Below the pieces are notes generated by a model. It made no database searches and was not told the origin of the DNA. It saw only the letters and a program-made list of their open reading frames with translations. The position numbers and the translations under genes were made by a program. From Arenibacter certesii DSM 19833 (lineage in GTDB: Bacteria > Bacteroidota > Bacteroidia > Flavobacteriales > Flavobacteriaceae), in NCBI RefSeq assembly GCF_000429545.1, contig NZ_KE386914.1:158977-222976 (forward strand): DNA of 64,000 nucleotides, given 5' to 3'. Positions 44,519 to 52,829 of this stretch are shown one piece after another (within the stretch, counting starts at the first letter, position 1; each line of letters begins with the position of its first letter).

Positions 44519-47437
44519 CTAATTTAAAATCGCCTCATAAATCTTTTCTTGAATCCTTGTTCTAAGTCCAGATTTTATTAAAAGGGTATTGGTAGCCGTA
44601 GGGAAGGTTCTATTGGATAAAAACACATAGACCAAATCTTCTTCTGGATCTGCCCAGGTATACGTGCCTGTAAATCCGCTATGGCCAAAACTTTTTCTTG
44701 AAACCAACTTACTCGCCGGTCCCCCACCCCTGGGTTCTGGTTTATCGAAACCTACGCCCCTTCTTACATTATTACCGCAGAAATAACAGGTGTTGAATTT
44801 TTTTACCGTTCTGCTCTCTAAAAACTGTTGTCCCCCATAATAGCCGTCCTGAAGGTACATCTGCATAATCTTAGCCACATCATTGGCATTGCTGAAGAGT
44901 CCGGCGTGACCTCCAATGCCCCCTTGCATAGCGGCGGCCATATCGTGCACATACCCCTGCACTCGTTGGTAGCGGTAATAATTATCATCTTCAGAAGGAA
45001 CTATATCACTCTTTAAAAATCGCTTCAAGGGATTATAACCCGTATGGGTTGCTCCAATAGGCTTATATAAAAAATCGTTTGCTAATTTTCCTAGATCGGT
45101 GTTGTACGTATTCTCGATATATTTTTTCATCACAAAAAAAGCCAGGTCACTATAGCGATACCTATTGGCCTTTAGCGTCTGCCTTCCTATCCTATTATAT
45201 ATGGAATCTTTATACGTATCGGCAATATACAAATGGTCTGCTACCTGTACCGAAAACCCATCGGTCACCTGATTGCGATAAAATTCTGCAGAAGGTTTTC
45301 TATTCTCATCCAGGGTACTCAGGTAAAAAGCGATCCACGCAGGTAACCTACCGTAATGGGATAATGCTTTTAAAACAGTCACGTTACGTAAGTCCGACTT
45401 AGAAAAGGAAGGGATAAGTTCTTCAAAAGTAGTATTTAGCTCCAGTGTTCCTTCTTCTTCCATCTTCATAACCAACGGAAGCGTAGCCAATATTTTGGTA
45501 AGGGAAGCCAGATCATATAAATGGTCCGTGGTAATCTTCTCGTCGGAGTCATAGGTAGGCTTTCCAAAGCCCTTGTTATAGACCACTTTCCCTTTCCTTG
45601 CCACCAATACCTGGGCACCAGGGAACATAAGGGAATCCATTCCCCCTTGCACCATTTTATCTATTTGCGCCAATTTACTGGAACTTAACCCTACTCGCTC
45701 TGGAATACTATATCCCAAACGCTTAAGGGAAGGCACAGCGACTGTAGTGTTTACTGGGAAGTCGGAATGCGAACTTACCGGCAGCACCCCTTTGGCTTCT
45801 ATAGCACCAAAGATAGCCTGTGCCGTTTTTTCCTGTGCTATCTTGCTATTTTGATAACCTACCACTACCGCATCAATATTTTCGAAGGTGGGAATATCCA
45901 ACAACGCATAAGGCCTTGCAAACAGCGCCAATATAAGATTAGACGTCCGTTCGGCAGCAATTTGCTGCAACCAATCTATTTCCCGTTTGCTAAATTTGTA
46001 CGACTTCCATGGATTGGCATTGCTCTTATGGAATCCGACGATCACCAAATTATAGGCTTTTAAACCTGCTTTTAGCGTAGCAATATCCTTCCCGTTAATC
46101 TGGGTGACTTTCGCATATTTATTAAGCTCCTCTACAAAGGGATCACTATTATCATCACCAAATTTTACATAGGCAATCTTTTTGTTCTCCAGTTTTTTAA
46201 TCGCCAATAGGGAAACGTTATTTTTTACGACAGTAATAGCATTTTCTATAGCCTCTTCATAGATCATATCGTCTTCCAAGGAGTTTAGGTTCTTATAGAG
46301 GTTATCCAGTTTAATGGGGCTATATCGATGCAACCCTACCTTATATTTGGCCATCAATATTTTCTTTACCGAATAGGCCAGTCTGTTTTCCGTAATCCTA
46401 CCATTTTTATAAGCCTCTAATAGTTTAGCTTTTGCCTTAGGTACATCTAAAGGCATTAGGAGAATATCATTCCCCGCTAAAAATGCAGCCAGTTCCACTT
46501 CGCCTTCCTTGGCATAATTAGCGACTCCCTGCATATTTAATGCATCGGTAAAAACCAATCCCTTAAAGTTTAACTGTTCTTTTAGCACAGCGCCAATAAT
46601 CTGCTCGGATAAGGAAGAGGGAAATCCTTCTTTTATTTCCAAGGCGGGAACACTTAAATGCGCCACCATTACACTGCTCAGCCCTTCTTTGATCAGTTTT
46701 CTATAGGGATAAAGTTCAATACTATCTAAGCGTTCCCTACTAAAATCGATGACGGGTAGTGCCTTGTGCGAATCGACCTCCGTATCTCCATGACCGGGGA
46801 AATGTTTTCCGCTAGACAATACACCAGCGCCTTCCATTCCTTTCATAAAAGCAATTCCCTTTTGAGCGACATTTTCCCTATCCTCCCCAAAAGAACGGTT
46901 TCCGATGATGGGGTTTTTTGGGTTGATGTTGATGTCGATATCCGGGGCAAAATTTATATGCACCCCCAATCGCTTGGCATGCCTCCCAATTTGATGCCCT
47001 ACTTTCTCTACAATCGCATTATCGGTAATCGCTCCCAAAGTCATGTTCCATGGAAAGGCGTAAGTAGAATCTAAACGCATGGCCAAGCCCCATTCCGCGT
47101 CCATCCCGATCATTAGGGGAATCTTAGAATGTTTCTGAAATTCGTTGGTCAGCTGTGCCTGTCTTACGGGACCTCCAGTAGAAAAGATTAAACCTCCTAA
47201 ATGGTGGTCCCTAATCAGTTGCTTTGTTCTTTCTGCACTTGCCTTGCCCTGATCCGAATGAACCATGATCATAAAAAGTTGCCCTAGCTTTTCATCTAGG
47301 GTCATTTTTTGGTAGGTAGCTTCTACCCATGCACGTTGCTGAACACTATCCTTTGTCACCAAAGGATTTCCCTGACCGTGTATTGTTAAAAAAGAGATGA
47401 AAAATAAAAAGAAAAAAGAATTGATTCGCATAAACAA
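44519..47437 (-). CDS. GH3 beta-N-acetylhexosaminidase fused to a serine beta-lactamase-like domain
   Basis: This 972-residue exported protein (signal NSFFFLFFISFLTIHGQ) has two enzyme domains. The first 550 residues are a glycoside hydrolase family 3 unit with the NagZ-type motif SGKHFPGHGDTEVDSH near 208-222 and the nucleophile Asp in VFTDALNMQGV near 295. The last 390 residues resemble class C beta-lactamase/esterase proteins, with SLTK near 648, a YSDLAFF motif near 780 and HSGFTGTYTW near 925. Such fusions occur in Bacteroidota and are thought to act on peptidoglycan in the periplasm. An ATG two codons in (47431) is an equally good start. Confidence 0.88.
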   Translation of the reverse strand: MFMRINSFFFLFFISFLTIHGQGNPLVTKDSVQQRAWVEATYQKMTLDEKLGQLFMIMVHSDQGKASAERTKQLIRDHHLGGLIFSTGGPVRQAQLTNEFQKHSKIPLMIGMDAEWGLAMRLDSTYAFPWNMTLGAITDNAIVEKVGHQIGRHAKRLGVHINFAPDIDININPKNPIIGNRSFGEDRENVAQKGIAFMKGMEGAGVLSSGKHFPGHGDTEVDSHKALPVIDFSRERLDSIELYPYRKLIKEGLSSVMVAHLSVPALEIKEGFPSSLSEQIIGAVLKEQLNFKGLVFTDALNMQGVANYAKEGEVELAAFLAGNDILLMPLDVPKAKAKLLEAYKNGRITENRLAYSVKKILMAKYKVGLHRYSPIKLDNLYKNLNSLEDDMIYEEAIENAITVVKNNVSLLAIKKLENKKIAYVKFGDDNSDPFVEELNKYAKVTQINGKDIATLKAGLKAYNLVIVGFHKSNANPWKSYKFSKREIDWLQQIAAERTSNLILALFARPYALLDIPTFENIDAVVVGYQNSKIAQEKTAQAIFGAIEAKGVLPVSSHSDFPVNTTVAVPSLKRLGYSIPERVGLSSSKLAQIDKMVQGGMDSLMFPGAQVLVARKGKVVYNKGFGKPTYDSDEKITTDHLYDLASLTKILATLPLVMKMEEEGTLELNTTFEELIPSFSKSDLRNVTVLKALSHYGRLPAWIAFYLSTLDENRKPSAEFYRNQVTDGFSVQVADHLYIADTYKDSIYNRIGRQTLKANRYRYSDLAFFVMKKYIENTYNTDLGKLANDFLYKPIGATHTGYNPLKRFLKSDIVPSEDDNYYRYQRVQGYVHDMAAAMQGGIGGHAGLFSNANDVAKIMQMYLQDGYYGGQQFLESRTVKKFNTCYFCGNNVRRGVGFDKPEPRGGGPASKLVSRKSFGHSGFTGTYTWADPEEDLVYVFLSNRTFPTATNTLLIKSGLRTRIQEKIYEAILN

Positions 47438-47529
47438 ATTTCTAAAATTATAAGCGAGCCTTATGCCCTTAATGATAAAATATTAGGGTGCTTTCAAAAA
47501 ACAAGCCAAAAGAGGGATGTTGAGAAATA

Positions 47530-48012
47530 TTACATAAATCGGGCGTGCCAACTTTCGGAAGCAGGAACTTCCCAGTGGTTTTCGTACTCTTGTTTGTTGG
47601 TCACCAAATTATTAAAAACGATGGTGTTTTTAGAAACCGCCTTTTGTTTCGCCATTTTCCTAAAATCGGACAAGGGCTTATAAGCCACGAATTCTCCTTG
47701 TTTGTAGGAAACATTCATTTTATCCAATAGGCTGATGTCGTATTTCTTTTCCAACTGCTGTATAAAAGCTACAGAAGCATCTATGGAACATCCTGATGCC
47801 GCTGTGATGGACTGATCCAACGCGAGCACAATAAACCTATTATAGCGAATCTCACAACCTGCACGCAGATCGCTGCCGTGGGCCGTCCAACCCTCTATAA
47901 ATTCATTTAATAGTGTTTTCACCTCACTAAGCTCCTCCTGAGAAAAACTTCTACTCGCCTGGTAGATCCAAACTCTTGCATCATCTGGTAACGTACTGAA
48001 CTCTACTAACAT
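47530..48012 (-). CDS. Conserved flavobacterial protein of unknown function
   Basis: This 160-residue cytosolic protein has no signal or membrane segment. It opens MLVEFSTLPDDARVWIYQAS and contains RFIVLALDQSITAASGCSID near 67-86 and a basic helix (FRKMAKQKAVSKN). From memory, relatives sit in this position, next to the Fe-S genes, in flavobacteria and are often labelled ABC transporter ATPase. No Walker motif is present, so that label should not be used. The Cys in the GCSID segment is the only obvious reactive residue. Function unknown. Confidence 0.75.
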   Translation of the reverse strand: MLVEFSTLPDDARVWIYQASRSFSQEELSEVKTLLNEFIEGWTAHGSDLRAGCEIRYNRFIVLALDQSITAASGCSIDASVAFIQQLEKKYDISLLDKMNVSYKQGEFVAYKPLSDFRKMAKQKAVSKNTIVFNNLVTNKQEYENHWEVPASESWHARFM

Positions 48013-48135
48013 TTTTAAGTTTTATATTTTGCCCAAAATTCATTTTTTGGGTAGCTATTAATTATTTATTTGATTCCTTTCCTTGCTCACCTTCTTAGCA
48101 CTGGCACAACGTATGGAATGCCAATCTGAAGACGT

Positions 48136-48927
48136 TTAAAGATCCTCTGCTTGGGCAATTAATTCGGCTATATCCATAACCGCAATGGAAGCTTCCTTAT
48201 CCTTTCCCTTAACCCCGTCTGTCATCATAGTATTACAGAAGGGACATCCTGCAGCAATAATATCTGGGGTTACTTCTATTGCCTGCTCTGTTCGCTCTAT
48301 ATTGATGTCCTTATTTCCTTTCTCAGGCTCTTTAAACATCTGTGCTCCACCGGCCCCACAACACAATCCGCGCGACTTACAGCTTTTCATTTCTACGAGT
48401 TCTGCATCCAATTTTCTAATGAGATCCCGTGGTGCCTCATATACATTATTGGCCCTACCAAGGTAACAAGGATCGTGAAAGGTAATTCGCTTTCCTTTAA
48501 ACTGTCCGCCTTCCACAGCAATGCGGCCCGATTCCAATAGGTGTTTTAAGAACTGCGTATGGTGTACTACTTCGTAATTACCTCCTAGCCCTGGATATTC
48601 GTTTTTTATGGTATTGAAACAATGCGGACATGCGGTAACTATCTTTTTCACCTCATAGGCGTTTAACACCTCTATATTGGTAACGGCCTGCATTTGGAAC
48701 AAAAACTCGTTTCCCGCTCTCTTGGCCGGATCACCAGTACAACTTTCCTCGGTTCCCAATACGGCAAAACTCACCTTGGCCTTGTTCAATATCTTAACAA
48801 AAGCCTTGGTTATTTTTTTGGCCCTATCGTCAAAGCTTCCAGCGCAACCTACCCAGAATAACACATCGGGCTGTTGTCCTGCTGCAGAAAGTTCGACCAT
48901 GGTAGGCACTTTTAATTCATTTTCCAT
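48136..48927 (-). CDS. (Fe-S)-binding CCG-domain protein (HdrB/GlpC-like)
   Basis: This 263-residue protein has two cysteine-rich CCG domains of the kind found in heterodisulfide reductase subunit B and LutA. The first holds FWVGCAGSFDD (about 24-34) and CPHCFNTIK near 100. The second holds HDPCYLGR near 150, KSRGLCCGAGGAQMF near 185 and a final CPFCNTMM. It should pass electrons together with the membrane Fe-S protein encoded 16 bases upstream. Partners and substrate are unknown. The pair is a regular feature of Bacteroidota genomes. Confidence 0.85.
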   Translation of the reverse strand: MENELKVPTMVELSAAGQQPDVLFWVGCAGSFDDRAKKITKAFVKILNKAKVSFAVLGTEESCTGDPAKRAGNEFLFQMQAVTNIEVLNAYEVKKIVTACPHCFNTIKNEYPGLGGNYEVVHHTQFLKHLLESGRIAVEGGQFKGKRITFHDPCYLGRANNVYEAPRDLIRKLDAELVEMKSCKSRGLCCGAGGAQMFKEPEKGNKDINIERTEQAIEVTPDIIAAGCPFCNTMMTDGVKGKDKEASIAVMDIAELIAQAEDL

Positions 48928-48943
48928 TCTAACCTATCTTTTA

Positions 48944-50269
48944 TTACGATTCCTTGGACCAATTATTTCTATCCATCTGATTAAAAGGCCAGGGCGCCCC
49001 GTTGTTTTCTATATTGCCCATCATATTATTTAAATCTGATGGGGCGGCAGATTGCTCCATTACCAGATACTGCCTCATATCCATGATAATGGATAAGGGA
49101 TCTATACTTATAGGACACGCTTCTACACAGGCATTACAGGTGGTACATGCCCAAAGCTCCTCATTCGTGATATAATCTCCTAATAATTGCTTTCCATCTG
49201 GTACAAACACCCCTTTATTGGCATCCATATTTTTCCCCACCTCTTCTAATCTATCCCTAGTATCCATCATAATCTTTCTAGGGGATAGTTTTTTTCCGGT
49301 GATATTAGCGGGACATTCACTGGTACAGCGGCCGCACTCCGTACAGGTATAGGCATTTAATAACTGCGTCCATTTTAAATCCATCACGTCCGAAGCACCA
49401 AATTTTTCTGGTAGCGGTGCATTTTCATCGGGAGCGGCAAAAGGATCTGCAGAAGGATCCATCATTAACTTTACCTCTTTGGTTACGGAATCCAAATTAT
49501 CAAACTGTCCCTTAGGTCGTACTTTTCCAAAATAGGTATTAGGGAAAGCCAACAGGATATGTAGATGCTTGGAATAGTATAGGTAATTAAGGAATAGCAA
49601 TATTCCCACAATGTGCAACCACCAAGCTGCGCGCTCCAATATAATAATAGAAGAGACGGACATATCTTGGAATAATGGTGCTATAAACTGACTTACAGGA
49701 AAGGCCCCTGCTTTAGTATAATGCGCCACATCCATTTGCTGCAACTGATAATCAGCTGCATTCATGGTTAGGAAAAGCACCATCAATACAAATTCTATAT
49801 ACAGAATTAGATTCCCGTCCTTCTTGGGCCATCCGGCCATCTCTGGATTTAAAAATCGCTTTAACTTAATAATGTTTCTACGTACCCAAAATAAGAATAC
49901 CGCCACAATGACCAACAAGGCCAAAATTTCAAAAGAACCGATCAGGAAACTATAAAATCCGCCTAAAAAGGCAAACAGCCTATGCGTCCCCAATAATCCG
50001 TCCAATATTATTTCTAGGACCTCTATATTGATAATTATAAATCCTACGTAAACAATAATATGCAGAAACCCTGCTATAGGGCGAACGACCATTTTACTTT
50101 GCCCCAATGCAATCGCAATCATATTTTTCCACCGCTGGGAGGTATGGTCACTGGTATCTACCGACTTTCCCAACTTTATGTTGCGGATAAGTTTTTTTAC
50201 ATTTTTAGTGAAAAATGCAATACCGGTAACAAGTAAGATTGCAAATAGAATGTTGGGGATATAATCCAT
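48944..50269 (-). CDS. Membrane 4Fe-4S ferredoxin-type reductase subunit
   Basis: This 441-residue protein has an N-terminal membrane half with about five helices (IPNILFAILLVTGIAFFTKN at the start; HIVGILLFLNYLYY near 220). Histidines in it suit haem b binding, as in NarI-like subunits. The C-terminal half has two 4Fe-4S clusters, CTECGRCTSECP near residue 313 and CTTCNACVEACPI near 378. It probably transfers electrons between the quinone pool and the CCG protein encoded just downstream. It starts four bases after the MCE gene, so the genes for lipid transport and electron transfer share a transcript. Physiological role unknown. Confidence 0.85.
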   Translation of the reverse strand: MDYIPNILFAILLVTGIAFFTKNVKKLIRNIKLGKSVDTSDHTSQRWKNMIAIALGQSKMVVRPIAGFLHIIVYVGFIIINIEVLEIILDGLLGTHRLFAFLGGFYSFLIGSFEILALLVIVAVFLFWVRRNIIKLKRFLNPEMAGWPKKDGNLILYIEFVLMVLFLTMNAADYQLQQMDVAHYTKAGAFPVSQFIAPLFQDMSVSSIIILERAAWWLHIVGILLFLNYLYYSKHLHILLAFPNTYFGKVRPKGQFDNLDSVTKEVKLMMDPSADPFAAPDENAPLPEKFGASDVMDLKWTQLLNAYTCTECGRCTSECPANITGKKLSPRKIMMDTRDRLEEVGKNMDANKGVFVPDGKQLLGDYITNEELWACTTCNACVEACPISIDPLSIIMDMRQYLVMEQSAAPSDLNNMMGNIENNGAPWPFNQMDRNNWSKES

Positions 50270-50272
50270 GGT

Positions 50273-51238
50273 TTAGTTGGTTATTTCTTCCGCCGGGTCA
50301 TCGGACGGAACGGTATACTCTTTTTGTTTTTTTCCAAATACAGAAACGTTTACATAGCGCTTAGGGTTTAAACGGAAATCTTGAAGCAAGAGGTCCAACT
50401 GCTTGGAAGCATCAGTAAGGTTATTATACAGGGTTTGGTCGTTAACCAATTTTCCTAAGGAGCCGTCTCCATTTTCTATTTTTGCCAGTACAACGTTTAG
50501 ATCGTTGACCGTAGACTGCAATCCCTTCATAGTTTCTCCCAAGCCTGCATTGGCCAAAGAATCTGATAATTTATTAAAATTATCAGTGATATCGCTTATA
50601 TTACTAATGGATTTCTGTAAATTATCCTTATTACTGTTCATTATTGAATTAAGCGCATCTGCGCTCCCCTGAAAACTCTTTACCATAGTATTGAGGCCGG
50701 CAATACTTTCCCTTAGGTCTTTCTTTGCCTTTGGATCCAACACCTCATTTACACTGATCAGTAAAGAATCGGCATTAGAAACAGCATCCTCCACTTTTTG
50801 CTGTAAAGGAGTTATCTTTTGCTGTAATAATTCTGTTAATCCAGGTCTACTGGCCGCTGCTAAGGTATCCCCTGAGACTGCCTCTGGTGCCCCATCAAAA
50901 ACCGGTTTTATCTGGATGCCCTTCCCTCCTATTATACCGGTATCATAAATCTCTGCCAAACTATTTTTGGAGAAAGAGAAGTCGTTGCTCACCGTAAAAG
51001 TGACCAATAAATTACCGGAGGCATCGTTAAACCGGATGTCTTTCACTTTCCCAACAGAAAAACCGTTGATGGTCACTTGCGTCCCAGATTGGAGTCCGCC
51101 TACATGTTGATACACGGAATAAAAGGTCTTACTATTATCGAATAGTGGTGAGGATTTTAAATAACTAAATCCTAAAATGAATAACAGAATACCACCAATA
51201 ACAATAATTCCTGTTTTTACTTCTCTAGATATTTTCAT
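50273..51238 (-). CDS. MCE-domain (MlaD-like) lipid-transport protein
   Basis: This 321-residue protein has one N-terminal membrane helix (GIIVIGGILLFILGFSYL). A periplasmic MCE domain follows (about 38-115, with GLQSGTQVTINGFSVGKV), then a long helical C-terminal part rich in Asn, Ser and Asp. Single-MCE proteins form hexameric rings that shuttle lipids between the inner and outer membranes. The matching MlaE/MlaF permease genes are not adjacent. The next genes encode Fe-S proteins, and upstream lie a possible small gene and an amidase. Confidence 0.87.
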   Translation of the reverse strand: MKISREVKTGIIVIGGILLFILGFSYLKSSPLFDNSKTFYSVYQHVGGLQSGTQVTINGFSVGKVKDIRFNDASGNLLVTFTVSNDFSFSKNSLAEIYDTGIIGGKGIQIKPVFDGAPEAVSGDTLAAASRPGLTELLQQKITPLQQKVEDAVSNADSLLISVNEVLDPKAKKDLRESIAGLNTMVKSFQGSADALNSIMNSNKDNLQKSISNISDITDNFNKLSDSLANAGLGETMKGLQSTVNDLNVVLAKIENGDGSLGKLVNDQTLYNNLTDASKQLDLLLQDFRLNPKRYVNVSVFGKKQKEYTVPSDDPAEEITN

Positions 51239-51257
51239 ATGTAGCTATTAATTCTTT

Positions 51258-51386
51258 TTATAATGATCCTACTTTGGCTCCGCTCCATACCGGTATATAA
51301 CCCTGCCCTAGGGAGGTAGCCGTGCTCAAAGGCTGACCGGCCCGCATAGATTTTGTTTTCTGCGACCCGTTTTCGGCCATGCTCAT
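51258..51386 (-). CDS. Possible 42-aa protein between amidase and MCE genes
   Basis: An ATG at 51386 opens a frame of 42 codons starting MSMAENGSQKTKSMRAGQ and ending in LGQGYIPVWSGAKVGSL. It fills most of the 210-bp gap and reads in the direction of the operon, stopping 19 bases before the MCE start. The stretch is clearly richer in G and C than its surroundings, as a conserved gene or a structured RNA would be. I recognise no family. A coding or RNA role would need comparison with relatives. Confidence 0.38.
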   Translation of the reverse strand: MSMAENGSQKTKSMRAGQPLSTATSLGQGYIPVWSGAKVGSL

Positions 51387-51448
51387 TTAAAAAGAGTATA
51401 TTTTTCGGTTGCAAACAAAATTAGAAATAATTTTAATAAGACTGGGCA

Positions 51449-52699
51449 TTATTCGGAAAGGTATTTAAGTGCCTCACTTTCAGAAATGCGCTTTCCGTCC
51501 TTATAGGCAACAATATACGATGTAGTATATCCTTTGGCAACAGCATTTCTTTTTAGCAAGGTAGCTTGAAAATGGTCTCCCGTCTCCCCGTACATGTACC
51601 TATTTAAGTCATTATAATTTTCTATGGACAAGGTATTTAACCCCTTAAAGTTTTCTGATTGCAATGGAATGTTTTTTGCACTTGCAAATATTTGCACTTT
51701 AAATACGATATGGGCGGCATTCCCAACAGGCTTTTTGGAATCGTTATTTACTTGCTCACTTGCATTTGCCACTTCTTCATCCGATTGGTCCTTAACGACC
51801 ACCTTAGGCTTAGACACCGTTTTAGACCCTTTATCAGAAGCACCTACTTTAGCTCCCGGTTTGGTCTTATTTGCATCTATAATCACCAACGTATTTTTTT
51901 TAGCGGGTGGCTCCACAGAGACTACGTATTCTTTTTTATAGGAGAGAATAGCATCTGCGATAGCCGCTGCCATTTCTTCTTTACCTCTTTTGGAGTTTAG
52001 ATAGGCGCCTTCGTTTTTATTGGTCAAAAATCCCGTTTCTACCAATACACTGGGCATAAATGTTTGATGTAGCACAATAAATCCGGCCTGCTTCACCTTA
52101 CGGTCATTCCTTTTTAATTTTTGGGAGAAATTGTCCTGCATCAATTTGGCAAGATTTATACTTTGATCTAAAAATTCCTCTTGCATAATAGTAAGGCCAA
52201 TAACGGATTCTGGCGAATTTATATTATAGTCGGCATATCTTGTCTCATAATCATCCTCCAAATAAATTACGGAGTTTTCCTTTTTGGCAATCTCAAAGTT
52301 TTGCTGATTGGCATGCAGTCCTAAAACAAAAGTTCCGGCGCCATGGGCATTTGAGGTATGGGAATCGCAATGCACGGAAACAAAAAGATCTGCATTTGCT
52401 TTATTGGCAATTTCACCACGCTTAAAAAGATCTACAAAAGTATCGTCCTTCCTGGTATAGATAACTTTGATTCTGGGGTCTTTCTCCAAAATCTTCCCAG
52501 CACCCAAAACAATCCCCAAGGCAATATTTTTTTCTAGATAGCCATTCCCCGTATTCCCGGGATCATGACCGCCATGACCAGCATCTAACACCACAATGAA
52601 CTTATCATCATTGTCTTCCTCGGTTGTTTTTTTGTCAAATGATACGAGTAAGAATGCTGAAAGAAGAATTGATATATGGAGGAAACGTTTTAATTTCAT
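51449..52699 (-). CDS. N-acetylmuramoyl-L-alanine amidase (Amidase_3) with C-terminal SPOR-like part
   Basis: This exported peptidoglycan amidase of 416 residues begins with a signal (FLHISILLSAFLLVSF). The zinc-dependent Amidase_3 domain covers about 30-250: VVLDAGHGGHDPG with ligand His, Glu in NGYLEKNIALG, SVHCDSH near 110, and the catalytic Glu in PSVLVETGFLTN near 218. A Lys/Pro-rich linker follows. The last 85 residues (VFKVQIFASAKNIPL to the end) look like a SPOR-type peptidoglycan-binding unit. It cleaves the stem peptide from glycan strands, for example during division. It is transcribed divergently from lptD. Confidence 0.87.
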   Translation of the reverse strand: MKLKRFLHISILLSAFLLVSFDKKTTEEDNDDKFIVVLDAGHGGHDPGNTGNGYLEKNIALGIVLGAGKILEKDPRIKVIYTRKDDTFVDLFKRGEIANKANADLFVSVHCDSHTSNAHGAGTFVLGLHANQQNFEIAKKENSVIYLEDDYETRYADYNINSPESVIGLTIMQEEFLDQSINLAKLMQDNFSQKLKRNDRKVKQAGFIVLHQTFMPSVLVETGFLTNKNEGAYLNSKRGKEEMAAAIADAILSYKKEYVVSVEPPAKKNTLVIIDANKTKPGAKVGASDKGSKTVSKPKVVVKDQSDEEVANASEQVNNDSKKPVGNAAHIVFKVQIFASAKNIPLQSENFKGLNTLSIENYNDLNRYMYGETGDHFQATLLKRNAVAKGYTTSYIVAYKDGKRISESEALKYLSE

Positions 52700-52775
52700 A
52701 TCGAAAGTTGTAATTTGATCACTATATTAGGTTAAATTTATTGCAATACGCTACTAGCAGAACAAAAAATATATG

Positions 52776-52783
52776 TAGTTTTG
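52776..52783 (+). promoter_or_regulatory. -7 box upstream of lptD
   Basis: TAGTTTTG matches TAnnTTTG and lies 46 bases before the TTG start of the lptD-like gene. The -33 region is weak. The 130-bp gap also has to hold the promoter of the divergent amidase gene. Confidence 0.4.
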
Positions 52784-52829
52784 ATCCCGAATTATTGCCG
52801 AAACCGTTACAAAAATAGGATATCTTACT

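Noticed and set aside
47530-48012. ABC transporter ATPase label for the 160-aa protein
   Set aside because: No Walker A, Walker B or signature motif is present; the label would be a database carry-over.
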